Positions 5,556 through 12,130 of a stretch of 36,691 bases of DNA are shown in pieces (positions within the stretch are counted from its first letter, which is position 1; each line of letters starts with the position of its first letter). The notes below the pieces were generated by a model. The model was not told the DNA's origin. It ran no database searches and saw only the letters and a list, made by a program, of their open reading frames with translations. A program made the position numbers and the translations under genes. Source of the stretch: Helicobacteraceae bacterium (GTDB taxonomy: Bacteria; Campylobacterota; Campylobacteria; Campylobacterales; Helicobacteraceae); assembly GCA_900770765.1 (NCBI GenBank), contig CAAGLK010000095.1:1-36691 (forward strand), given 5' to 3'.

Positions 5556-6247
5556 AGGTAGCAGAAGTAGCAAAGGCTTCAGAAGTAACGACGCTAAAAT
5601 GCCAAAAGCATGGTATAGAGTTTCAGGGTAGGCTATTGCTAAATAGAATCAAAATCGGTTGTCCTAAATGCAGGGAAGAGGACGAGAGAAAAATAAGAGA
5701 GAGGGAGGAGGCTAAAATCAAAGCAAAAAACGAGGAGTTGCAACGATTTAAGGATTTTAGGATTAAGCATAGCGGTTTGCCTAAAAAGCTAATAGAAACA
5801 AAAGCTAAATACACGCAGAATTTCAGGCGGTTTTCAGAGCACTTAATAGAGCTAAAAAATAATCTCTTTCTTTGTGGTGGTATAGGAACTGGTAAGACTA
5901 TGTTTTGTGCAGAGCTTATTAAGAGAAACACAGAGAAGTATCCCATGTATTTTTTGGCATGCGATTTAGCCTATTTATCAAACACAAAGAAGCAGGATTT
6001 TATAAAGAGCCTAGATATATGCGAGCTTTTTATCCTTGATGAGATTAGCGATATAGGCTTAATTGATGAGAGCTTTTTTAATCTTGTAATAGATAAGCTA
6101 TACAATCAAGATTGTATTATTGTGCTTAGTGGCAATGTGAAAAATGATTATTTAAACTCTTTAAGCCTTAAGGTGTTGTCAAGGCTAAACACTAACGGCT
6201 TAAAAGTATGCGAGTTTAATGGAAACGATTTAAGGGTTAAAAAATAA
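5549..6247 (+). CDS. DnaC-like helicase loader (AAA+ ATPase)
   Basis: The 232-residue product is a DnaC/IstB-type ATPase that should load the replicative DnaB helicase at the phage origin. Walker A is GGIGTGKT at residues 110-117 and Walker B is LFILDE at 160-165, followed by a sensor-like VLSGN. The N-terminus carries a possible zinc site (C18-x2-H21 and C38-x2-C41), then a charged coiled segment (about 42-70). The start overlaps the end of the MORN-like gene, and its stop region overlaps the next start (ATG at 6247), so three genes are translationally linked. No phage helicase is visible, so host DnaB is presumably recruited. Confidence 0.85.
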   Translation: MVKVAEVAKASEVTTLKCQKHGIEFQGRLLLNRIKIGCPKCREEDERKIREREEAKIKAKNEELQRFKDFRIKHSGLPKKLIETKAKYTQNFRRFSEHLIELKNNLFLCGGIGTGKTMFCAELIKRNTEKYPMYFLACDLAYLSNTKKQDFIKSLDICELFILDEISDIGLIDESFFNLVIDKLYNQDCIIVLSGNVKNDYLNSLSLKVLSRLNTNGLKVCEFNGNDLRVKK

Positions 6248-6765
6248 TGGAATCTGGACAATTCTTTTTATCCGCGCTAGAAATAGAATCGCTGGTCTCT
6301 TATTTTTATAGATTGTTTGATAACAATAAAGACACGCAAGACTATATTTACACTTGCGAAAAGCCCGCTACAAAACAAGATGTAACGATAAGATTTAAAG
6401 ATGGCATCTTAAGCGTGTGGCTTAATGAGAATGGTAACCCCGCCTCTTTATTGTCAGAGTTTGATACAAAAGAGCTTATTTTAACAATACATGCCGGCGG
6501 GATAACCGATACATTAAGACAATCTATTTTCTCTCAATCTATAAGAGGGTGTATCGAACAAGCAATACTAAAGAAATATGGCTACAAGGTTTATTTTGCA
6601 AGGAATCAAGTCAAAAGACGCGATGTTGTATATTGCCAGTGTAGCATCTTGAACGATAAAGGTGGCTTTGTTATAAAGAAATTCAGAATCTATCCAACAT
6701 CCCCGCTTTACTTTAGGTTTGACTTAAAGAAACTCACTATAGAAAATTTACACGAAAACATATAA
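6247..6765 (+). CDS. Uncharacterised early protein (172 aa)
   Basis: I do not recognise a family. The protein is mixed alpha/beta and soluble. Positions about 45-75 (VTIRFKDGILSVWLNE) look like a beta-meander, and there is a basic C-terminal half with a RRDVVYCQCSI strand and two close cysteines. It is coupled directly to the helicase-loader gene (the ATG overlaps the loader's final TAA) and ends before promoter P6. Position suggests an accessory replication or host-takeover protein, but nothing in the sequence proves it. Confidence 0.6.
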   Translation: MESGQFFLSALEIESLVSYFYRLFDNNKDTQDYIYTCEKPATKQDVTIRFKDGILSVWLNENGNPASLLSEFDTKELILTIHAGGITDTLRQSIFSQSIRGCIEQAILKKYGYKVYFARNQVKRRDVVYCQCSILNDKGGFVIKKFRIYPTSPLYFRFDLKKLTIENLHENI

Positions 6766-6797
6766 TTAAATATTATTTAAGAATAAATAGTTATAAT
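6764..6797 (+). promoter_or_regulatory. Early promoter P6
   Basis: AATTAAA...TTTAAGAATAAATAG followed by TATAAT (6792-6797), almost identical to P9 over more than 30 bases. It overlaps the end of the preceding gene and drives the gene at 6829. Confidence 0.7.
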
Positions 6798-6828
6798 TAC
6801 ATCGCAATTAAATATAAAGGAGCTAAAA

Positions 6829-7143
6829 ATGGAAATTTTAGAAAAAATTGCAGAAAAGGTAAATGGGAAGGTTTGGATTAAGCATGGCAAGCAAAGAATT
6901 TATTTTAAAACTGATAAATCCGCTAGCGCTTACCTTGATTATGAAGTCATGCCAAAAAGTGATAATGGTGCAGAAGCTTTAAACAATTCAAGTTTAAAGG
7001 TTTTTAGCGATTGTCAATCACAAAGCGTCGCTTGGAATGTAAATCGTGCCAAACAGATTAAATTTGAAATTATTAGAAAATTAAATGCGTTGCTTGGTTT
7101 GAATTTGGATTTGCCTAAAAAATGGCAAGAAGTTATTTTGTAA
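6829..7143 (+). CDS. Uncharacterised early protein (104 aa)
   Basis: This small protein heads its own operon behind P6, with a strong AAGGAG leader that is complementary over 13 bases to the loop at 630-643. It begins with a helix, then a strand pair GKVWIKHGKQRIYF, and ends in a basic helix (RAKQIKFEIIRKLNALLGL). The 'W-x-K-x-G-x-x-R-I-Y-F' pattern occurs in several small proteins of unknown function. Size and early, independent expression are typical of host-takeover or anti-defence proteins; that is inference only. Confidence 0.6.
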   Translation: MEILEKIAEKVNGKVWIKHGKQRIYFKTDKSASAYLDYEVMPKSDNGAEALNNSSLKVFSDCQSQSVAWNVNRAKQIKFEIIRKLNALLGLNLDLPKKWQEVIL

Positions 7144-7156
7144 GAGGGGTTGAATC

Positions 7157-7483
7157 ATGAGAAAGCTTAACCTAAAGCAACAAGTTATAAACGAATATTA
7201 TGCCAGCGGTCAGATTATGAACATATGCGAATATGTGAATAATAAAAAAAATGGCTGGGATATTTGGTTTCATGAAAACGGCAATAAATGGATAGAAGCA
7301 GAATATAAAGACGATATACAACACGGCTTAGAGAGATACTACGACAACCAAGGGATTATAATATATGAGAGGCCATATAAAAACGATGAGATAGATGGGA
7401 CAGAGCGGTGGTTTGATGAGTTTGGAAATGTAATAAAAGAATATGAGTATAGAGATTCTGTCCGGCAATTAAGCAAAGGTTAA
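7157..7483 (+). CDS. MORN-like repeat protein C
   Basis: 108 residues with about four MORN-2 units: NEYYASGQIMN, NKKNGWDIWFHENGNKW, YKDDIQHGLERYYDNQG and YKNDEIDGTERWFDEFGN. It is the most regular of the four paralogues. It lies 13 bases after the 104-residue early gene, under the same promoter, and is followed at once by promoter P7. No signal peptide or membrane segment is seen. Beta-hairpin repeats of this kind usually bind other proteins or lipids, but the partner here is unknown. Confidence 0.75.
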   Translation: MRKLNLKQQVINEYYASGQIMNICEYVNNKKNGWDIWFHENGNKWIEAEYKDDIQHGLERYYDNQGIIIYERPYKNDEIDGTERWFDEFGNVIKEYEYRDSVRQLSKG

Positions 7484-7501
7484 GTAATAATTATTTATAA
7501 T
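7467..7501 (+). promoter_or_regulatory. Early promoter P7
   Basis: AATTAAG...TTAAG...TATAAT (7496-7501), with the usual 29-base spacing, upstream of the exonuclease gene. The first half overlaps the end of MORN-like gene C. Confidence 0.65.
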
Positions 7502-7530
7502 GTTAATCTAATTTATATAAAGGAGCTTAT

Positions 7531-8319
7531 ATGGAAAAACTTAGTTTAACACAAGAGGATTACAGGGCTTATCCAGCATTAAGCACTAGCGATATTAAGC
7601 AAGTGCTAGATAATCCTTACAAGTTTAGAATCGGCTTTAAGACAGAGGAAACTCCAGCAATGAAGCTAGGTAGCTTGGTGCATACCCTTGTATTAGAGCC
7701 TTCAGAGTTTAATAAAACCTATGCAATAGCGCCCATCGCGGATAAACGCACAAAAGAGGGCAAATCAATATGGGCGGAGTTTTCAGAAGCAAATCAAGAC
7801 AAAATCATTATAGATTCTGCCATGTATGAAACCGCTAAAGGAATGCTACATAGCTTAAAAACAAGCGGGGTTTTTGAGAGATACTTTACACAAGGCGAGG
7901 CAGAGTCTAGCTACATAGGCGAGGCTTTAGGTGCAAAAATAAAGGTGCGTCCGGATTTCTTTAATCTTGAAAAAAACCTTATAGTGGATTTGAAATGCGT
8001 TAGTAATGCCAGTGCAAAGGGATTTCAAAGACTATGCGCTAACCTTAGATATTACATACAAGCCTATTTGTATATGAAAATCACGGGTGCTAAGCAGTTT
8101 ATCTTTGTGGCTATTGAAACCAAAGAACCTTACACAATAGGCATTTATGAGTTGGATTACATAGCCTTAGAATTAGCAGAAGCAGAGGTTAAAAAAGCCT
8201 TGCAGATAATAAGCGATATGGACGAGCTAGACAATATTATAAACGTGTATGGCTACCAGAGCATAGAGCCGGTTATGTTGGCACTCCCAAACTATGTTTT
8301 TTATGATAGCGAGGCATAA
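7531..8319 (+). CDS. RecE-like PD-(D/E)XK exonuclease
   Basis: The 262-residue product matches the phage exonuclease VIII/RecE-type nuclease core. An N-terminal SDIKQVLDNPYKF segment is followed by GSLVH (47-51), then E124, RPD (140-142), the catalytic DLK (153-155) and YYIQAYLY with the conserved Gln at 177. Such enzymes resect double-stranded DNA to leave 3' tails for a single-strand annealing protein; the ERF gene at 9063 is the obvious partner. ATG at 7531 follows AAGGAG. The gene ends one base before the start of the cysteine-repeat gene. Confidence 0.8.
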   Translation: MEKLSLTQEDYRAYPALSTSDIKQVLDNPYKFRIGFKTEETPAMKLGSLVHTLVLEPSEFNKTYAIAPIADKRTKEGKSIWAEFSEANQDKIIIDSAMYETAKGMLHSLKTSGVFERYFTQGEAESSYIGEALGAKIKVRPDFFNLEKNLIVDLKCVSNASAKGFQRLCANLRYYIQAYLYMKITGAKQFIFVAIETKEPYTIGIYELDYIALELAEAEVKKALQIISDMDELDNIINVYGYQSIEPVMLALPNYVFYDSEA

Positions 8320-8320
8320 C

Positions 8321-8881
8321 ATGGGAGGCGTGAAAAAGGTTAAGGGCTTTTGGGTAGATAAGAATAACAATTGCTGGGATTCTTTAATCTACACAAAAGA
8401 GGAAGCCTTAGAGTATTCTAAGAGCTTAGAAAATTGTAGAGATTGCGTTAATTGTATCAAGTGTAAAAATTGCATATCTTGTATAAATTGTGATAATTGT
8501 ATCAATTGCAAAGAGTGCAAAGACTGCACACATTGTGATATTTGTGAAAATTGCATCTTTTGTAAAGGTTGCAGAGAGTGTCAGGATTGCTATTCTTGCA
8601 AAAATTGTAAGGTTTGCAAATCTTGTAAGTATTGCGATGATTGCAGGGCTTGTATTGATTGTGAGGATTGTAAAGAGTGTGAAAAATGCTCAGCAAGTTA
8701 TCGTTGTGCATCTTGTAAATCTTGTATAGGTTGCTTTGATTGTAATTTTTGCGATGATTGTAGTCGTTGTAAAGATTGCGGATATTGTGTATATTGCAGT
8801 GGTTGTAAAACTTGTAGAAATTGTAAGTGGTGCAAGGATTATAAAGAGCGTTTTAATATCCACTTAAGAGCAGAATCATAA
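8321..8881 (+). CDS. Cys-x-x triplet-repeat protein (44 Cys in 45 triplets)
   Basis: A remarkable 186-residue protein. From residue 37 to 171 the sequence is 45 consecutive triplets of the form x-x-C; only triplet 30 (SAS) lacks the cysteine. About a quarter of the protein is Cys. Non-Cys positions are mostly Lys, Asp, Asn, Glu and Arg, with scattered Ile, Val and aromatic residues. Cys codons mix TGT and TGC and the spacers vary, so this is selected protein periodicity rather than recent slippage. A short N-terminal domain (KGFWVDKNNNCWDSLIYTKEEAL) precedes it. I chose ATG at 8321 (GAGG 8 bases upstream). It lies between the exonuclease and ERF genes. I recognise no family; metal binding, an iron-sulfur array or a disulfide-stapled helix are possibilities. 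Confidence 0.75.
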   Translation: MGGVKKVKGFWVDKNNNCWDSLIYTKEEALEYSKSLENCRDCVNCIKCKNCISCINCDNCINCKECKDCTHCDICENCIFCKGCRECQDCYSCKNCKVCKSCKYCDDCRACIDCEDCKECEKCSASYRCASCKSCIGCFDCNFCDDCSRCKDCGYCVYCSGCKTCRNCKWCKDYKERFNIHLRAES

Positions 8882-8890
8882 TTAGTTTGG

Positions 8891-8911
8891 TGCAGATTTA
8901 AGGCATCTGCA
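8891..8911 (+). other. Hairpin after the cysteine-repeat gene
   Basis: TGCAGAT (8891-8897) and ATCTGCA (8905-8911) form a perfect 7-bp stem with a 7-base loop just after the stop codon at 8881. There is no U-run, so termination is uncertain. It may protect the 3' end of the transcript. Confidence 0.4.
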
Positions 8912-9000
8912 GGAAGCGTAAAGCTAGCCATCTCTTTATACCATCGGTATTCGAGCATTGGCATTATATCAAAATTTTTCTTGATTTCAACACAAATCGC

Positions 9001-9035
9001 AATTAAGTATTTTTTAAGAAATAATTACTTATAAT
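9001..9035 (+). promoter_or_regulatory. Early promoter P8
   Basis: AATTAAGTATTTTTTAAG followed by TATAAT (9030-9035), 29 bases from AATTAA, upstream of the ERF gene. Confidence 0.7.
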
Positions 9036-9062
9036 TACACACATATAAATAAAGGAGCTTAT

Positions 9063-9692
9063 ATGGAAAAAACAATCTACAAAAAGTTAATGGAAATACA
9101 GTCGAGTTTAAAGGCTAACAAAAGCCGTTTTAATAAGTTTGGGGGCTTTTCATACAGAAGCGCAGAGGATATTTTGGAAGCAGTGAAGCCCTTGCTAAAA
9201 CAAAATGGCTTAGTGCTTGTTTGTAGTGATAGTATAGACAATGGAATCCTAACCGCTACTTATAGCTTAATTGATGTGGATACCGGCGAATCGGTTACTA
9301 ATAGCGCAGTGGCTATTGTAGGCGAGCATAAAGGTATGAGTGCAGAGCAGAACACGGGGTGCGCTAGTAGCTATGCAAGGAAATACGCACTTAATGGCTT
9401 GTTTGCTATCGATGATAGCAGTGCAGACCCGGATTCTATGCCAGCAGAAAAAGAAGCTAAGCCTATGCCAGCAGAAAAATCTAAAGCAAAGAGCGAGCTA
9501 TTGGAAGCTAAAAAGCTACTAATGAAAGCCTTTAATGATGCCGGTGTAAAAAACAATAACGATATTAAGGAAATCTTGGAGTCAATCAAACTAGATACAA
9601 ACAATCCGGAAACAATAAAGGAATTTTTAAGTTTAAACCATAGAGAGATTATCCGAGAAAACATGAGAAAAATTGCAGAGAAGGTATTTTAA
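9063..9692 (+). CDS. erf: ERF-family single-strand DNA annealing protein
   Basis: The 209-residue product has the ERF-family core. An N-terminal helix is followed by NKFGGFSYRSAEDILEAVKPLLKQNG, then strands ending in HKGMSAEQNTGCASSYARKYALNGLFAI, the typical 'S-Y-x-x-(K/R)-Y-x-L-x-x-L' signature, and an acidic stop of the domain. A linker with two PMPAEK repeats leads to a helical C-terminal part. ERF proteins anneal complementary single strands during phage recombination or genome circularisation; here the enzyme should work with the exonuclease at 7531 and the SSB at 9708. ATG at 9063 follows AAGGAG behind promoter P8. Confidence 0.85.
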   Translation: MEKTIYKKLMEIQSSLKANKSRFNKFGGFSYRSAEDILEAVKPLLKQNGLVLVCSDSIDNGILTATYSLIDVDTGESVTNSAVAIVGEHKGMSAEQNTGCASSYARKYALNGLFAIDDSSADPDSMPAEKEAKPMPAEKSKAKSELLEAKKLLMKAFNDAGVKNNNDIKEILESIKLDTNNPETIKEFLSLNHREIIRENMRKIAEKVF

Positions 9693-9707
9693 GTGGGGGG
9701 GTGCTAA

Positions 9708-10169
9708 ATGCTTAATAATCTATCAATCTTAGGACGCGTTACAAAACCGCTAGAATTAAGGTATTTGCAGAATGGAACAGCGGTGCTAAATTTCGATATA
9801 GCAAACTCTCTCAAGGTAAAAGATAGCGAGCCAGTTGTTACATATCTTAGGTGCGTGTGCTATGGTAGAGGTGCAGAGGTTATTAATCAGTTTGTAGGAA
9901 AAGGGGATAGAGTGCTTTTGCAAGGGGAGTTAAGGCAAAATAGCTACAAAGACTCTACTGGTGCTACAAAGACTTATCACTACTTGCAAGTGAATAATTT
10001 TGACTTTATAGAATTTAAGAACAAAAAACAAACACAAAATCCAGAAGCAACACAACAAGCACAAGGTAAGCAAGGGGAGAGCATTATGGGATATGTTAAA
10101 GATGCCATGAAACCAAAAACCCAGAAAACAATAGACTTTGAAATATCAGACGATGATATACCATTTTAA
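9708..10169 (+). CDS. ssb: Single-stranded DNA-binding protein
   Basis: 153 residues. The OB-fold of bacterial-type SSB is clear: NNLSILGRVTKPLELRY at the start, a central RCVCYGRGAEVINQFVGKGDRVLLQGELR, and a YLQVNNFDFIE strand. A Gln-rich linker follows, and the protein ends in the acidic tip DDDIPF that recruits partner enzymes. It protects single-stranded DNA in replication and recombination. ATG at 9708 follows a 7-G run (9695-9701) that must serve as the ribosome site. Confidence 0.92.
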   Translation: MLNNLSILGRVTKPLELRYLQNGTAVLNFDIANSLKVKDSEPVVTYLRCVCYGRGAEVINQFVGKGDRVLLQGELRQNSYKDSTGATKTYHYLQVNNFDFIEFKNKKQTQNPEATQQAQGKQGESIMGYVKDAMKPKTQKTIDFEISDDDIPF

Positions 10170-10180
10170 AAGGAGTATTG

Positions 10181-10438
10181 ATGGAATTTAAGTTTAAAGC
10201 ACACAAACAATATAGTAGAAAAGATGTAGCTAAAGCCTTTAATAAGACTATTTACAATATAGACACACAATCCAGAAAATATAAAGCAAACGGGGGCAGA
10301 AAAGGGCTTTTAAATAGTAACCAGCAAGTGCCTTTCGTGGTATTTGCAAGCAGAATAATAAGAAACACGCCAGAGGAGTTTTGGGGCTTTTTCTTAGATG
10401 ATAACAACTTTACAAACTTTGATATTGTTAAGGATTAA
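10181..10438 (+). CDS. Small basic protein with possible helix-turn-helix
   Basis: 85 residues, ATG at 10181 with an ideal AAGGAG. The segment YSRKDVAKAFNKTIYNIDTQSRKY could form the helix-turn-helix of an excisionase or MerR-like small DNA-binding protein, but the match is loose. The rest (PFVVFASRIIRNTPEEFWGFFL) is amphipathic. It follows the SSB gene by 11 bases and precedes a lipoprotein gene. Function not established; DNA binding is a guess. Confidence 0.6.
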   Translation: MEFKFKAHKQYSRKDVAKAFNKTIYNIDTQSRKYKANGGRKGLLNSNQQVPFVVFASRIIRNTPEEFWGFFLDDNNFTNFDIVKD

Positions 10439-10442
10439 TGGC

Positions 10443-10682
10443 TTGAAATATATTCTTTTGCTTATGTGCGTGGTTGTGCTTGGTGGGTGCTTTAGTACTA
10501 AAGAGAGGGTAGTGTATATCCCCCAAAGATGCGATATAATCTACCCAGCTTATCCATTGCCTAGAGGCAATGCAGTAGAAAACCTTAAAGAGCTTGCTAT
10601 TTACACAGAGAAGCTAGAATGCTCCTTAGATTTTTGCATAAACGGCGAGAATCTTATACCAAATTGCAAGATTGAGAGGTAA
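10443..10682 (+). CDS. Small lipoprotein, candidate outer-membrane spanin
   Basis: Starting at TTG 10443 (AAGGA 8 bases upstream), the 79-residue product has a short signal peptide, LKYILLLMCVVVLGGC, with a lipobox-like LGGC placing the lipid on Cys15 or 16. The mature part is small, proline- and cysteine-containing and ends in KIER. Phage outer-membrane spanins are short lipoproteins of this kind, and a membrane-anchored coiled-coil protein (11366) and a holin-like protein (10880) are nearby. An earlier in-frame ATG at 10398 overlaps the previous gene and would destroy the signal peptide. Lipoprotein is confident; spanin role inferred. Confidence 0.65.
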   Translation: MKYILLLMCVVVLGGCFSTKERVVYIPQRCDIIYPAYPLPRGNAVENLKELAIYTEKLECSLDFCINGENLIPNCKIER

Positions 10683-10692
10683 AGGGTTGTTA

Positions 10693-10854
10693 ATGCTTAA
10701 GCGAATGTTTTTTTATTTCAGATGGTTTTTAATTGGCAAAAATCATTGCATGGTTAGCGATGAAATGAAGTGCTTGTTTTGGGTGTTTCACAAGACTCTT
10801 TGGTGTGCGATTAGTTTTTCTTTGTGTTTTACTTTCTACATGATTTTTTTATAA
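10693..10854 (+). CDS. Small membrane protein (53 aa)
   Basis: This small protein starts at ATG 10693. It has a basic aromatic N-terminus (MLKRMFFYFRWFLIGKNH), a short polar middle, and a hydrophobic C-terminal segment (CLFWVFHKTLWCAISFSLCF). It sits between the lipoprotein and the holin-like gene, inside the putative lysis cluster, and may be a second holin or an antiholin. Family not recognised. Confidence 0.5.
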   Translation: MLKRMFFYFRWFLIGKNHCMVSDEMKCLFWVFHKTLWCAISFSLCFTFYMIFL

Positions 10855-10864
10855 GTTTCTAGGA

Positions 10865-10873
10865 GGGGGGGGG
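10865..10873 (+). repeat. Poly-G tract (9 G) in the ribosome site of the holin-like gene
   Basis: AGGA is followed by nine G residues (10865-10873) and then, six bases later, the TTG start at 10880. Any change in G number would alter Shine-Dalgarno spacing without touching the reading frame, a plausible on/off or dimmer switch for translation. Confidence 0.6.
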
Positions 10874-10879
10874 TGTGTA

Positions 10880-11176
10880 TTGACTCAACATGAAATAGAG
10901 CAGCTTTTAAGCCTAATACCCATCTTTTTGATTGGAATCTTGGTTGGAATTTCTAGCTATTTAACGCAGGAAACAGAAGCAAAAAAGACTTTCAAATATC
11001 TATTAAAGCAAATATTGCTTAGCGTATCTTTATGCTTAATTGTATTTAGCTTGCTTAGCATTTCAGAGTTGCCGTATCTTGCAAAAATAGGAATATCATG
11101 CGCCTTTGGATTCTTTGGAATAGACAAAGCCTTAGATATAGTTAAAAATATCCTTAGCCTAAAGGGTGGCAAGTGA
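10880..11176 (+). CDS. Holin-like membrane protein
   Basis: 98 residues with three hydrophobic helices (about 9-27, 44-64 and 68-85) and a basic end, a layout and length typical of class III phage holins. The segment SYLTQETEAKKTFKYLLKQ between the first two helices resembles the loop of holins of the LydA/holin-3 type. The start is TTG 10880, immediately after a 9-G tract; no in-frame ATG is available nearby. It is followed by two overlapping single-span membrane proteins. Pore formation at the end of infection is the likely role. Confidence 0.65.
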   Translation: MTQHEIEQLLSLIPIFLIGILVGISSYLTQETEAKKTFKYLLKQILLSVSLCLIVFSLLSISELPYLAKIGISCAFGFFGIDKALDIVKNILSLKGGK

Positions 11177-11382
11177 TTTACTTCAGAGTCTTAGTTTTAT
11201 ACATATTCACATTAAGCGTTTCATGCAACATATACCTAGCGATATACTTAAACGATATGAAAAAGGCTTTGGGTTTATACAAAGAGATTATTTACGATGC
11301 CACACATATAGACTTGAACTTGTTAAGAGAAGCAGTTATCGACAAGATAATCAGCGACAAGGAAAATGTTAAGTATAAATAA
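11173..11382 (+). CDS. Single-span membrane protein of the lysis cluster (69 aa)
   Basis: GTG start at 11173, overlapping the stop of the holin-like gene (translational coupling). The N-terminus is one hydrophobic helix (about 3-26), followed by a charged helical region (LNDMKKALGLYKEIIYDATH and onward) that would face the periplasm. Its end overlaps the next gene by 17 bases. It may be part of an inner-membrane spanin pair with the following protein. Confidence 0.6.
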   Translation: MIYFRVLVLYIFTLSVSCNIYLAIYLNDMKKALGLYKEIIYDATHIDLNLLREAVIDKIISDKENVKYK

Positions 11383-11677
11383 ATGCCTAATTCTTGGAAT
11401 CGGCTTTGCATTTATCTCATTGGCAACGGGTCTCTTTTACTATAAAAACAAATATGAAAACGCATTGGTTAAGCTAGGCAGTGTGGAAAATAGCCTAGAT
11501 ATACAAAACAAGGCTATAAAGCAAAAGGAGTTGGCATTAGAGGCTTATAAAAATAATCTTAAGGATATAGAGACAAACATTAAGAGCAGGTATAAAAGCG
11601 TTAATGTTTCACATGAAAACTGCGAGAGCGAGCTTAAGGAAATAAATAGGATTTTAGAGGTTTTTTATAATAGATAA
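11366..11677 (+). CDS. Membrane-anchored coiled-coil protein, candidate inner-membrane spanin
   Basis: 103 residues: an N-terminal anchor (LILGIGFAFISLATGLFYY) and a long periplasmic coiled coil (about 28-100), rich in Lys, Glu, Asn and Leu. This is the design of Rz-type inner-membrane spanins, which span to the outer-membrane lipoprotein and fuse the membranes. The lipoprotein at 10443 would be the partner. The assignment rests on topology and neighbourhood because spanins have little sequence conservation. Confidence 0.6.
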   Translation: MLSINKCLILGIGFAFISLATGLFYYKNKYENALVKLGSVENSLDIQNKAIKQKELALEAYKNNLKDIETNIKSRYKSVNVSHENCESELKEINRILEVFYNR

Positions 11678-11688
11678 GGGGGCTTATC

Positions 11689-12072
11689 TTGAGAGGTTTT
11701 AATAAGTTTAGAAACATAAAGATAAATAATGCCACTTTTGGCAAATTCGATTCTACATTGGAATACAACACTTTTTTGTATCTCCTAGCACTACAACAAC
11801 ACGGGAAAATATCAGAGTTAAAAAGACAAGTAGCAATCGATTTAACTCCGCTAAAGCAAAAGCATAAGGTTAAGTATGTATGCGATTTTCTCTATAAAGA
11901 CAAGGAACGCGGGTTAATTATTGCAGACGCTAAAGGTATGTTAAGGCCAGAGTATAGAGTTAAGAGAGAGTGGTTGTTATACCAGTTTAAGGGATTTGTT
12001 TTTATTGAATTCTACAAAGAGAAAATAAAAGAGTATCTGCCATCAGGGAGTATTGATATTTTTAGTAATTAA
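11689..12072 (+). CDS. DUF1064-like phage nuclease
   Basis: The 127-residue product fits DUF1064, small phage proteins with a PD-(D/E)XK-like core. FDSTLEYNTFLYLLAL supplies the first acidic residue and helix, KISELKRQVAIDL follows, then YVCDFLY with a central Asp and LIIADAKGM with the D-x-K catalytic pair. A role in cutting branched or replicating DNA is expected. The start is TTG 11689, with AAGGGGG 7 bases upstream. It closes the lysis-cluster operon before promoter P9. Confidence 0.7.
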   Translation: MRGFNKFRNIKINNATFGKFDSTLEYNTFLYLLALQQHGKISELKRQVAIDLTPLKQKHKVKYVCDFLYKDKERGLIIADAKGMLRPEYRVKREWLLYQFKGFVFIEFYKEKIKEYLPSGSIDIFSN

Positions 12073-12100
12073 GTATTATTTAAGAATAAATAGTTATAAT
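12067..12100 (+). promoter_or_regulatory. Early promoter P9
   Basis: AATTAAGTATTATTTAAG then TATAAT (12095-12100), the closest match to the consensus. It is nearly identical to P6. Confidence 0.72.
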
Positions 12101-12130
12101 TACAGCGTAAATTTAAATAAAGGAGCTAGA

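Noticed and set aside
8502..8729. Long alternate frames across the cysteine-repeat gene on both strands
   Set aside because: They arise from the 9-base periodicity of the coding repeat (TG at fixed phase) and show no protein family.
8839..8964. A 41-residue minus-strand frame over the end of the cysteine-repeat gene
   Set aside because: Weak ribosome site, no promoter, overlap with a strong + strand gene and no family; every other gene is on the + strand. Could be a fossil of another gene, but not supported as a CDS.
12053..12130. N-terminal extension of MORN-like protein D from 12053
   Set aside because: It overlaps the DUF1064 gene end and the P9 promoter. ATG 12131 has AAGGAG and a complete cassette leader.
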